Shown one piece after another: positions 23,007-34,930 of a stretch of DNA of 64,000 nucleotides. The position numbers and the translations under genes are program-made. How positions within the stretch are numbered: the first letter of the stretch is position 1; each line of letters opens with the position of its first letter. The stretch spans positions 9,052,001 through 9,116,000 of the forward strand of contig OZ234500.1 in NCBI GenBank assembly GCA_965153455.1. The letters run 5' to 3'. Below the pieces are notes generated by a model that did not search any database, was not told where the DNA came from, and saw nothing but the letters and a program-made list of their open reading frames with translations. The stretch comes from Sphagnum compactum. Taxonomy: Eukaryota > Bryophyta > Sphagnopsida > Sphagnales.

Positions 23007-25709
23007 CTACCATGGTTTTAGGTCTCCCACGGGACCTTCAGTCCAGTTGAGCACCATCTGCCCTGGTTCCAGGTAAATGTGGGGATCATGAGGTAATTTG
23101 CGTGCCAAACCATTTAAAATCTGGTGGAAAGCATCTCCAGGTAATGCAGGCTGTGAGAAAAGCATGGCCTGCTTCATTGCTGGATTTGCAAGCAACCTTT
23201 GCTTCTCAAGGACTTGTTCAGGGCTGATTGAAGAAAGGATTTTGTCCAAATTGGGGACATCTTTCTCTGCCACAAACACGCCAATCTTCTCCCATGGTAT
23301 TGCGTCAGCAAATGGGAGCACTATGTCATCCGCTATGATCACAGGGATGCAACCAAAAATTACACCTTCAACTAACCGAGGACTCCATGGTGCCCAGCCA
23401 AGTGGACAGAGACAGAAGATTGCCCGCTGCATATCCTCATAATATGTGGATGGGTGCTGAGTGGAGATATCAAAAAGTGGGTTGTCCTTGAAATTTTCCC
23501 ATACTGCTGCTCTTGCTCCCCTGATATGAAAATAAATCCCTTCTTTGTTACCATTGACATATCTCAGTGTACACTTTTCATAGGAACCTATTCTTACCAC
23601 AAAATCATAAACTGTGACATTCCAGAGAAGAATACTCCACCATAAAATTTTGAAAGCAACTGTTTACAGGACTTGCTATTTGGGGTGCACACTCAAAGGT
23701 GCAAGAGGGTGTACCAAAAACAAACACAACAAGAATTGAGTGTACACATCCTGGTTGTACAGGGTTTTTAGGAAAATAGAAAACTTCTTACCGGGCATAA
23801 TAACCTCCTTCAGGGTCATTGCCGACATCATAAAAGAGACCACGGAAGTAAACAAAAATAGAGCGTGGAGTACTCGGAGGAATAAACCGAGATTGCATCT
23901 TCTCAGGTGGGGCATACGGCGGTACCACGATTGACCCTTCCTTGAGACACACATGGTGATTCTGTCCAAATGTTTGAACGAGTGTTGCATGCTTCAGCAG
24001 TGGCAAAACTCCTCTCTCAATCGCCTTCTCTTCCTGGAAGAAGAGCACCACCCAATGGAGAGGAGACTTGTTTTAGACACTAAAAGAACCCTAAACCCCT
24101 CTCTTGCTTAACTAAACTAACAAGTGCAACATAAAATTTGATATAGAACAAAAGCTCCAATTTCAAGTGTTCTTGAGGTCTCTCATATGCAAAATCACAA
24201 AAGTACCTGATAATGGAAACAAGCACCAAAATCATGGGGTACAACAAAAAAATGATCTGCACCCTCTGTCCGATTCCAGTAGGGCCAGTGAGTGGAAATG
24301 TAGGAAATCGCACTACGCATGATTCGAGGGGACTTGAAAGGCAAAGGAAGTCCATTTGGCATTAAATCGCAAGTGGTGTAAACAGGTGTATAAAACCAGT
24401 CAGCCTCTTCGGGATTGTGTGTGCGTACAGGACTTGTTAAGAGGAAGTCATGAACAAATTCCTCAGCAGCAAACATGTGTGTCAGACACCGTGGATCCTT
24501 CTCCAGCCATTCCTTGTTATACTTGCTGCAGTAGACATCAAAATCAACACACAGATAAGAATCCAGGCATGCAAGGAATACCCATACATCACATGTCAAG
24601 TATTGCAGTTTCTTCTGCTAACCCTAACAAATCTATGAAGGTAGAAGATGAAGGGATTGTGGATCATGATGAACTCCTAACCTAGACTCCATACAGCGGA
24701 AAACATTTCAATCACACCAAAAGGAGCTAAGCAGACTGAGAGAGAGGGAGAGCCAGACACACTTAGGTTCCAAGCTCACAATCTTTCCTCAAAGAGATCT
24801 TCATCAGATCCATCAAAATCTCTTGCATCCTCTGCCATTTCTGTCCAAACTTTGGTATACTAACTTAGAACCCATATGAAGAAAATTTTCAATCACACCA
24901 GAAGGAGCAGGACAGACTTAAAGAGAAAGAGAGAGCCAGACACACTGAGTTTACCAAGCTCACAATCTTCCTGGAAGAGCTCTTCAAAACCAGACCCATT
25001 GAAATCTCTTGCATTCTCCTCTGGCATTTCTGTCTGTTGCAAACTTTGGTATTTGCAGCAGAAATAAGGAAGAAGAAGAAGAAGAAGAAGACAGTCATCA
25101 ATCTACATTTGGGTCGCTGGTTCCTCTTACCTGGGAAGCTCGTAGACAAAGACCTTGAGTCGACCTACAGGGTTATCCTCCAACACATCACCAGCACTTC
25201 CTGCGCAGAGAGGTTTTGTGGAGGCAGGCATGATGGGTATGAGTGTTTTTTTTGTTTTTTTCTTCTCAAAATCTAAGAAAACTTGGACTGAAGTAATGTC
25301 AGTGACGATCCAATTCAGCTCAAGCTTACTGAAACAGACAGACAGACAGACCCATTTGTCAGAAGGTTTGTCTCCACCATATCTGGGATCTTGCAAGAGT
25401 ATTGCACACAGTTTTGGGCAGAATCCCCCCATTATTGGAAGTTTGGAACACAAACTACATACCGGAGATCCGCTGATGACGATGAAGAACCGCAGCAGCA
25501 GCGAGCCTAGAGACTTGACACAGAAACAGAAACCCAACAACACAGGTCAACAATGAAACATGCCCTCGCCTCCTCCTTCTCCTCTTTCTCAATTGCAACA
25601 TCTCACCCATTTCTCCAACTACCACATTCCGATCGACCACACTAATGCTTGTCGCCGATCGACTGGACGGCAAAAACAACAACAACAACAACAGAAAACC
25701 TACCACCAT
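23007..25709 (-). CDS. IRX10: IRX10/IRX10L-type beta-1,4-xylosyltransferase, GT47 exostosin family
   Basis: Golgi enzyme that elongates the xylan backbone of the cell wall using UDP-xylose. Exons on the minus strand: 25709-25463, 25200-25131, 24525-24207, 24033-23792 and 23520-23007; all GT-AG, phases agree. The first ATG (25709) gives 463 residues; ATGs at 25610 or 25601 give 430 or 427, closer to the ~415 of Arabidopsis IRX10L and leaving a basic stretch (RKRRRRRRGH) before one signal-anchor segment, so I favour one of those. Near-identical family landmarks: SAGDVLEDNPVGRLKVFVYE, EEADWFYTPVYTTCDLMPNG, TEGADHFFVVPHDFGACFHY, RSIFVYFRGLFYDVGNDPEG, the GT47 core CPLGWAPWSPRLVEGVIFGC and the end NWTEGPVGDLKPW. 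Conservation across the catalytic domain makes this assignment very secure. The likely leader contains (AAC)n at 25674-25693. Confidence 0.95.
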
Positions 25710-26097
25710 TTCATACCCGCTGACGCCAAAAAATAAAAAATAAAAATAAATAAAATAAAAACAATCACGAAACTTGCTAAAGTCTCAGAAGAAGAAAAAA
25801 ACAGAACAATGTCCGGACTCCTCCTCCTCCTCCATTCTCCCCGTTCCTTTCAGATCCACTACTCTAGACTAAACCATGCAGCAGCAGCTGCTGCTGTAAT
25901 ATCTCTCTCCCGACAACAACAACAACAACACAACTTCACATGAGTCACCATCACACTTGGTCCACCAACACTCATATTACGCCATTTTCTGCACCATTCT
26001 CTCGTCTTCTCCTCCATCAGTGTGCTACTACTGACTGTTCTCTTCTCCTCAGGACTTTGTCTCTTTCAGAACTCTTTCTCTCGGCGTGTACGTCTCC

Positions 26098-26131
<34 letters not shown>

Positions 26132-26255
26132 TTGTGTGTTTGTTTGTGCTTGCGAGGTGCCGAGGCAACAGGGTAGTGCAATCGTAGACGCAAACATAGA
26201 ATGAACTTGGCGGCCACAGTGAACCACCACCAATCCCACTTATCATCCACCAGGT
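25710..26255. promoter_or_regulatory. Probable 5' leader/promoter of the IRX10-type gene
   Basis: Upstream of the minus-strand IRX10-type start. It holds (AAC)n at about 25914-25931 and a (TC)n tract at about 26098-26128, which is a purine (GA)n tract on the gene's sense strand. GA-rich leaders are common in plant genes. No TATA box position could be fixed. An ATG at 25714 (sense strand) opens a four-codon reading frame overlapping ATG 25709. Confidence 0.35.
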
Positions 26256-26259
26256 GGAT

Positions 26260-26665
26260 GACAAATGGTCAGGAAAACAGTTTTCTGTTGGCTTCGAGTT
26301 CTTCTCTGGCTAACCATGGTTGTTGGGTTAGCTCAAATGCACTTTTTTTTTGGTACTACCTACCTACTTACTAATATCCTACTTGACGGTAAGTAGTCAG
26401 GAAACAGTTTTTCTTTTACTACCTACCTACTAACAACCCACTTGACAGTAAGTTTCTGTTGATTTCCAGTCCCCTAGCTGACCATGATTTTTTGGCTCAG
26501 CTACTTTTTTTTATTTTACTACCTACCTGCCTAATAACACCTTGCGTGATCGTAAGTGGTCAGCAAACAGTTTTCTATTGGGTTCCACTTTCCAAATTAA
26601 CCATGGTGGTTAGTTCAGCTGCTTTTTTATTTTTACCTATCTACTAACAACCCAATCGTGAGTTG
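26260..26665. repeat. Diverged tandem repeat with ACCTACCTAC tracts (~100-135 bp units)
   Basis: Three to four degenerate units. Each runs through CAGGAAACAGTTTTCT, a CTAACCATG/CTGACCATG segment, a T-run, then ACTACCTACCTACTAACAAC and a closing CGTAAGT/CAGTAAGT; one unit is internally deleted. Units start near 26262, 26395, 26455 and 26560. No coding potential. Confidence 0.65.
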
Positions 26666-26674
26666 TTTGTAGTG

Positions 26675-27105
26675 AGGTAATAAAGACAGCCCATATAAAT
26701 GTATAAACCATCTACTTACCTAGTAATCACCTTTTTTCTACCTCTCTACCTATACATAGGACTTACTTCTTTACAAAATGTATGAAACCACATATTAACT
26801 CAGTTGAGGTTCATCCACATCTGAGTCATAATGAGCATCCAATGGATGGTGCATGTGCTGGTGGGTGCTTGTTCCTTGCCAGTTGTTATGAGATAGGTAG
26901 TAAAGACAGCCCTTACCTACGTGTATAAATCACCTACTTAACCAGTAGTCACCTGTTTTCCTACCTATACATACATAGATAGGACTTACAATGGGTTACA
27001 AAGGTTAAACTAGATAAGAACTCAGTTCAGATTCATCCATATCTGAGTGCTAAAGGCCATCCAGTGGATGGTGTGCTGGTGGCTGCTGGTTCACTCTGGC
27101 TCAAC
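26675..27105. repeat. Direct duplication of ~210 bp
   Basis: Two adjacent copies (about 26675-26885 and 26886-27105) share the order TAAAGACAGCCC, ATAAA.CA.CTACTTA, CTACCTATACATA, AGGACTTAC, AACTCAGTT, TTCATCCA.ATCTGAGT, and CATCCA.TGGATGGTG. They differ by many substitutions and small indels. They continue the ACCTAC-rich texture of the preceding array, so both may derive from one repeat. Confidence 0.65.
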
Positions 27106-30100
27106 ACAACAACATTAGGTATTGTTGACCAGATTGAGCATAAGGGGGTAGTGTGTACCGTGGGCTACTGTAGGTTTAGCATTTTTTCCATGTGTGCCCC
27201 AAAAGAAGGAAACAACTCTCCTTCTAATTTTAAAATCTTGACAGATTTCCAGTTTTTTGTTAGATTTGTTCTTTAGTTCAAGATGCCCTATTTGGGTAGT
27301 ACAGTAGTTTGACATTTTGGGTCTTGTGAGATAAGTGAATAGGTAGTGTCTTGAAAGTTTTTTTTTATATATGTATATTTTTTGGGTGGGCTTTTCTGTT
27401 TGCCTTTCTGGTTTTCTTACTTGGAAAATTTTCTTTGTTTTTGTTCTTTCTAGTATTGCCCCCCAGCCCCAATCTTTGATCATACCCTGCAGATTCAAGT
27501 CCTTTTTATGGGCTCATTGTACTCCTTTTCATGTGAGCCACCTTTTTTCTTTGTACTCTAATCCAATCTTGTACCACCCCAAAAGAAAAATTCACATTCT
27601 TTTCTTTTTTCTTTTTCCTCTTTTTGAACAGCACAAATGAATGAATGAATTCATTGATTAGAATTCTTGCAGTACAATCAAGCAGCTCACAGGACAATGG
27701 CTCTGCCCTTTATGGCAAAAGAAGAAATGTTTCATGAAGTTCTCAAAACATGAACTCAAAATTCACAATAGCACACCAGTGAGCATTCCTCAACATGTGG
27801 GACCAAGTGATAGAGAGAGCAGAGAGAGCACACTGACACTGGCAGACAATCAGAGAGTTTCACATCCTTTTAAGGCCTCACTCTACTCATCTCCCCATTC
27901 ACATATGTAATTTTCATTGACTTCCACGCGGTACTTGTCCTTCCAATTGGGTCAAAACTGTGTTCAGACCTTAATCAATTTGCTCTTTCAAATATATGGA
28001 TGGTGTCTATATTTCATTTTATTGTATGGACCATCATATATATAGATATTGCCCATCATATGAATAAGCAATGGCATTGTGTTGCGAAGTTGTTGTGAGC
28101 AAAATTGGTTAGGCATATTGGACATCATATGGGTTTACCATCCCATATATGAAATTAAGTAGACTATGGTAACCTAGGGTCAACTTCCACATTGACCAGA
28201 CAAATTTATTTATTTTTCAAAAACTCAATTCGTTTTTTAATTTGAAAATATTACTTCTTTTATGATCTACCATGATATTGTTATAGGAGGAATGAAACTA
28301 TTCAGAGTGTAAGAATAAGAATGGTGTTTTTTCATACCTCAACTTCATATTTTAATGACAAAACTAACCCTAGGGTAAGGTAGTTCTTACATCATGGTTG
28401 GTTCAAAGGCGAGCTTCAATGATGAGTGAAGTACCCACTAAAGGCGCAAATGGTAGGGGCTTGGAGGAAAGAAAAAAAAGCAAAAACCATTCATTGAGGG
28501 AAGTTGAGGTTTGAGAGGAGCAAAGGACACTTAAGAACTAGAAGTTTCAAAAAACAAAGAAAAGAAGAGAGGAGAGGAGAAAGGGCCCACAAACTCTAGG
28601 GCATCAATGATGAGCCCTTCTTGGGAATACAATAATTGTAAAGTCTCTCAGATGATTGTGGGGGCCGATTGGTGTGTGTGGGGCCACAGACATAAGCTCG
28701 CCTATGATGGGAGAAGAGAGAGACAGAACACCATTGGGCAATCCTAAATAAAAGCCTCTTCATCTTGCAGCAATTGCCCATGGAAACTTAAGGGGAATTC
28801 ATAAGAGCACTTTTCAGCTTTCTAAAGACACCCAAAAATTAGATATTCCTTTGAACTTTGCATTTTAAACTTTTTAGCAGAACATTAGAACCCTGACTCC
28901 TTCCTTGTTAAAGTGGTGAAAATGAGCCAATTTTAGAACTTGACATTATTTTCTTCCCACTGAACAGATGGAGTACATCATGGGAACCTGAAGCCCTATA
29001 GGTAGTGGCAGCCAAATTTGGCAGCAGCCCCAGATTTGACCTTCCATTTTGGGCAGCTTCTGTAGCCTTTCTGGTCTGGCCTGGAGTGATTAAAAAAATT
29101 GGGAGTTGGCTATCACTGAACCTCACCCAAAATGCCTAGCTAGACTTGGTGCCCATCCCTGGATTCACCCACCCAGGCGGTGTAAGTTTTCTAAGCTGAC
29201 CAGTTTGGAGAAGTTTGAAGCTCAAACTGCCCAGCAACCATTAGTGGTTAATCCATAAATCTTGTCATACCCAATAATTACCCTATTGCCAATTATTCAA
29301 TCTATTATTTGTCAGAAAATTATTTACTTTTTGAGCACAATTCCAAAGGAGGAATGCTTTTTTCTCAATTCTATTTGCAACCTTGGGTCTAAAGATTTCA
29401 GTGAATTTTACTAATAGGGAATGGGCCTAATCTTCAACTTCGTATAAGGTCCAAAAAACCAGTGCTTCAGCAGCATTCAAACCTTGGGTTTAGGGTTTAA
29501 GGTAGGCTATGAACCTAAGTTCGTAACTAGATTAGCTGTTATTGTCCATTCGGAAATCTGTAGTGACTTTTCTCATGAATGGTTGTATGACAACGAGTCA
29601 AATAAGCTGGCTGATCATTGCCAAAATTCTTGAGTGGCTCCAAGTGGTACAACTTTTTTGGCCATCAACAATTGAACACCATCTGTATGCAAAACTAATT
29701 AATTGCATTGCCATATCCTTTAACTAAGTGTGGGTCCCTTCAATGTGAGGTTTGGCAAGCTCCCAATTGTCATCCAAAGCTAACATCCCCTGAATCTTGC
29801 ATAAACCCCAACCAAACCCAGGCCAAGCTACGCAGGTTCCATGTAAGCGAATAAAGATTTGTTGGGCCCTACCCGCACAGGGGACAGGTCCCTGGCATTG
29901 GTTTTTTGGGCGTTGGAATTGGTGCGCAAGAATGACAGTTTCAAACTGGTGGAACCAGTTTCACGATCAGAGGGATTCATATGAAGGGAGTTTAAGGTTT
30001 AGGAAGAAGCGGCCAGAAATAGGATTTAGGGAGAAAGCGGCACAAATGGGGTTTAGGGAGATAGCAGCAAAATTAGGGTTTAGGGTTTGGCAGGGAGGCA

Positions 30101-33100
30101 CTGAAAACGATGTGGTGTTGCACAATTTTATTTTTTGTTTTGGTTTGCAGTGTGGGAGGCTGTTGCTACTCCGTTCGTGGAGTTCATCTTGGTGCTGTAA
30201 GTGTCTTGTTTCGTTGGGCCTGAAGGTGCAAGGTGACTAGTGTTGTGTTGTTGTTTTGAGCGTGGAAGGCAGCTGATGATGGTGGTTGGTTTCTTCCGAA
30301 AATGGTACACAACTACTGTTATGTTCATGGACTTCGAGTTGGTGGTGTAAGTGTCGTTTTGGCACATGGTCGGACACTGTCGATCTCTATCTATCTCATC
30401 TTGGACCTACAAAGGATGGCCATCTATTGGTACTGAAGATGGAATACTAGGGTTGTCAAGATACAATTGTCAATGCTCTCTAGTAGTATGTTAATTTTAT
30501 TGTTTCCACTTTGCTTCATGCATCCTTTCTTACTAGTTTCGTTGTTGTTGCATTACAAGAAATTTGTCATTTGCAACCAAGAAATTAATGATTAAATGTC
30601 CTAAATGATTAATAATTGACTATAGTAATAGAATATTATTTCAAATCTTATGTGTAAAAAGTTATAGTCATATATAAGTGATTTATTTGATTAGTATACG
30701 ATTACATGGTGACAAGAAGGATGATGTCATTTTTTCATTACAAATTTTCATCCATATGGCATCCATGATTGATGACAAAATGATCTAGACGTCCAAAATA
30801 TCATATGAAAATGTGATTAAGATCAAATCATTTAAAATATAACTAAAGAATGACTATGCAATTAACGTGTACAAAATGATGTGTCCTAACATACATACCA
30901 CCTTAATAGTCTACAATCATAACCTTACCTTTCAAAATCATCTGAATAATTTTTTCTTTACCAACTACTAATCTCAACGGTACATTAATGTAAAACAAGT
31001 TCATTGAATTTAAGTAGATTTGAATGTGGGATATGACTTTGATTACACTTGACAATCATAGTTGTTTAACAAACAATAGGTTGTGGTTGGCAAGTTGCAG
31101 GCTCGCGTACAACAATAGACTAATAATTTTCTACCTCCGAGGAGCCTCTTCTTATGCTGTATCTGTAAAAGAATCGAAGTTTCAATATTTATAAACCGAT
31201 CACATTAATTCTATCATGGCCCAAATTTTACATCAACATGAATATTAGTTCTATTTGTTTGTGACAAAAATTAATTCCATATATACACATGAATTCCAAA
31301 AACATGAAAATATTTATCAATAGCCAAATTCCTTACAATGCACATTATAAATATGATTGTTCATAGTTACACTTCAAGTAGATCTCAAAACAAACATATA
31401 CCTTTCTCACAACCTATAATGATGATAAGTAGGAAGAATGTTGGCCCTGCATTTTGAACAAAATAATCAGAGATCTCAAGAAGTTTGGTACAAGCTTATG
31501 TCATAAGCACTGTTAGATGTGTCAAACCTACTTTAAGTGAAAAAATATGACTTCTGGAAAATTTGCCCAACAAAAGCATGCATTGGAATAACAACACAAC
31601 TATTATGTTTATGAGTGGTTGATTTTTGCAGGTTGGGTGATTCATCTTCATGTCATATAAAATTGCTACAAATGTAACTCCCATGATCTTGGTTGCAATC
31701 ATCCAACATGAAACCAAATATATATACATAAAACTTATAAGATCATAAAAAATTCAACAATATTTGAGTTAATATACATAAGTGATGTACAACACATATG
31801 CATGCAACCAATTTTGAATTTTCAACATCAATTTTTTATAGCTTCCAATTGTCTATTATATTCACATTTTGAAAAAACAATTGTAATCTTGCTGTTAGAG
31901 TTGATGACCAAGCTTAGAACTGGGAGATAAAAACCTCCCCCACCAACACCCCCCACACTTCCAAATGCAGCTCCCATGAGCTTACAGAAAATACCTATTG
32001 TTAGTCTTCAACTATGTTCAAACTTTTGTTGTGCAACGTCATAACACATTCATGACAAGAAGAAGAAGAAGAAGAAGTCATTTTTTGCTAACCTGGTTTT
32101 GGGTCCAAGCCATCCTTTTTTGTAAAGTTGGCTATTACTAATCCTATTAATTGCACAAACTTTGCCTTCACACATTCATCACCATCCTCTTCATCACATG
32201 CATTGTTCACATCGTTAATATAATTCACCATATTATTTTGGGGCACATTAACCTCACCATGATGATGCTCAATTGTCGAACTTATGAAATCATCAACAAA
32301 TATTGCAGCATACAAGCCGCTACCCCCCTTTAATCTTCCCAACTCTTCAAACATGGCAACAACAACAACAATAGAAGGTAATTTTTCTTAAGTAGGAGTA
32401 CTAGACATCCAATTCCTCTACACTAGTACTGCTAACAACATCAGAATTAGAACCCAAACATGTTGCAGATCTTATACAATGTGATCTTATCACATGTGCA
32501 TGGTATTATGATCATACTAATATAAGTAAAGAAAGTAATTCAACCTTGTGAAACTACTAGTGAAACATAACTAGTGGGGCTTGAATTCTCAACACCAACA
32601 TTATTTGTTATTGTGTTCGTAACCTTAGTTCAGAGTGGTGACTGAAACTCCTAAGCTAGATTTGAAGTGGATTCCAAAGACGAGAAGAGATGGCCAAATA
32701 TGGGGGATTTGAGGAAGACAACAAGTGAATGCATTGGGTGAAAACAAAAGACAAATCTGGTAATACCTCTTGCGCTGAGAACACAAAGACACAATACAAA
32801 TGGGCTTTTTTGATTGGGAAGTAGCTAATCCCACTATTAGGTCAAAGGAAAGAAGTTGGTGAAAGTGCCAAGGGCGATCATCCTAGAGTAATGTCAACAT
32901 GGACGTTGACATCTTTAGAGTGGGGGAAAGTGACATGCCCTTCTAAGCATACCTTCAAGTGTGAGGATTTGCCTAGTCGGGGCCCAAGTTTGGAACATGG
33001 GGCTGCCTTTGCGGCAACTTGGGTTATGAGTCTAAGTGTTGGGTTGGGTTCGACTTTGAGTTTGATAGACTCATGAGCTGCATAGGTGTTGACGATGAGG

Positions 33101-33935
33101 GTTTGAAGAAGGTGACCTGAGTTGGTGTCTTTGGCACGCTAAGTCTTTGAACTAGACGAGATTGCGATTAGGCCGAAAGATGAGGGATGATAATTTCAAG
33201 CAACAAGGCCTTGGACCACTTGGGAAGTCTACAACACGTTTAGTCCCACTCGTTTAAAACTTGGGTTAGCCCTACGTTACAAGATGAGTTTGAATGCTGA
33301 AACTTCACCAAGCGAGTGGTTTTCCATGTGCAAGTAACGTAAGTGTTTAACGAGACACGTGAACAAAACGAAGGTGATGTGGAACGTCACGAAAGCAAAT
33401 CTGAGTGTGAGACATGATATGCTACTGTCACTCAGTGATTATACGATATCATATCATATTCAACAACCTGAGCTGTAGTTGGGAGGAATGTATAGGATCT
33501 TGGATATTTTCTCTCTGTATGGAAGCACATGATTTCATCTTTTGCAGGGTTTGGTGTGCATGAGTTTTTTTTGTTGTCATCTCATTTCAAAGGGGCCTTT
33601 CTTCTGTTTCAGTTTTGTGACAATTTTTTAATCTGAGGACTGGAAGGTAGATCATAGAAGGCACTTTATGTTGAAACAGCATGTTGCTTGCTATGATTGT
33701 CAATGGATGGTTCTGCCTCAGGCTGTTTCTGCTTCTTCATGTGGTAACCTTCATTCACTCACAGAGCCCTCTGGGGTTTGACAAATCTGGAGTACTGCAT
33801 CAAATGTTCTGATATCATAGAGGACAAAATCTGCAGAGATTGCTTGAAGGTACTAAAGTAATTTGGCAGCTTCAACATTTCTAAAAATAAAATAATTGGT
33901 GTCGAAGCTACCAAGGTAGTAGGGTTCTACACTAG
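27106..33935. other. Gene-poor AT-rich interval
   Basis: No exon of a recognisable protein on either strand. Contents: a 27-bp tandem repeat with TTTAGGG motifs at 29993-30094 (separate entry), a (GAA)n at about 32061-32077, and a more GC-rich block at about 32860-33470. That block lacks long open frames and looks like a decayed repeat, possibly an LTR fragment, but no paired LTR, primer binding site or polymerase remnant could be shown. Confidence 0.4.
29993..30094. repeat. 27-bp tandem repeat with telomere-like TTTAGGG motifs
   Basis: About 3.5 units of a 27-bp sequence, each beginning with a variant of AGGGTTTAGGGAGA and continuing with AGCGGCACAAAT or a variant. The last unit ends in AGGGTTTAGGGTTTGG. 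Because 27 is divisible by three, a frame stays open across it, but nothing else suggests coding. Confidence 0.7.
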
Positions 33936-34110
33936 TACCTTGGCCATTTTGACACTAATTATATTATTTGCAGAAACATTGAAATTTTCAAAGAAAAAAT
34001 CTTCTTTATTAAAGAAAATATAGAATCTTCAAGAATATTCTGTTTGTCAAATTAAAAATTTCAAGCTTAATTACTTATTTGACAAACATGTGTCAAAGTG
34101 GCCAAGGCGT
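33936..34110. mobile_element. MITE-like inverted-repeat element, family A copy 2
   Basis: About 175 bp with the clearest ends of the family. Left: ACCTTGGCCATTTTGACAC. Right, on the minus strand: GCCTTGGCCACTTTGACAC; 17 of the 18 outer bases agree. The interior is AT-rich and non-coding. It is inverted relative to the copy at 21147 and homologous along its length. Confidence 0.75.
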
Positions 34111-34580
34111 ATGGTATAGGAATTCCACATCTGGGAACCAGTGTTGATGAGTGGGGTCAAATTCTGTCGCCTTGGACAGCTGAGATTAAATCTGGTCACC
34201 TGTGAATGGTTGAGATCAACTGACATCCAAGATGCAGAAGAGATAATCTAAGGCAATTGGAAAACAATGGTGTCAGGGGTCATAGGTGTATAAGGTTACA
34301 ATGGATTAAAACTGGATTCAAATTGACAACAGAGGTGGAAGGTAAAAATGTTTCTGGAATGTGACAATGGAAGATAAACTTTTATTGGTATTGATGGTTG
34401 ATGATGTTGTAATATATTCGTAGTTGGGATAATCCAACTATGGATTTCAAAGATTTTTTAATGATTTTGTGTATCCAATTGTGATTTGCTAAAATTGATA
34501 TCTAGGTATATTTGAACTATCCAAATTAGCATCTACCTATATAATTTTTTGAAAAGAAAATGTGTGTCCAAGGTCCACAT

Positions 34581-34930
34581 CGGAAAATGTTAAATTGGCC
34601 AAAGAAAGTAAATGCAGTTAGTACAAAAAGTACTGCGATGATTTTTTCCCTCAGTCTTTGCCTTATTTGTTTTCGCCTTGTGGTATCTAAACACATGTGT
34701 TATGCATGTTTTGAACATGTTCTGGATACCCCTTAACATGTCTCTGGGCATGTTATGTGCCTTTTGGAACATTCATAACAAGGAAAGGTTATGAGTGCAA
34801 AACATGCCTGGGTATCACTCAATTTTTTTAGAAAATATTAATGGGGCAAAGGGCAGACTTGAATTTTTTTTTGCAACAATACTTTTATACTGACTGCATT
34901 TACTTTCTTTGGCCAATTGAACAATTTTCC
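34581..34930. mobile_element. 350-bp element with ~45-bp terminal inverted repeats, family B
   Basis: Left end at 34581 and right end at 34930 are long, nearly identical inverted repeats: GGAAAATGTTAAATTGGCCA continuing AAGAAAGTAAATGCAGTTAG on the left, against GGAAAATTGTTCAATTGGCC continuing AAAGAAAGTAAATGCAGTCA on the minus-strand reading of the right. About 250 bp of non-coding DNA separates them. This is the shape of a MITE or foldback transposon. A target-site duplication is not evident. Confidence 0.8.

Noticed and set aside
32860-33470. GC-richer block considered as a retrotransposon LTR
   Set aside because: No second LTR, target duplication, primer binding site or polymerase remnant could be paired with it, so it was left as unexplained repeat-like DNA.
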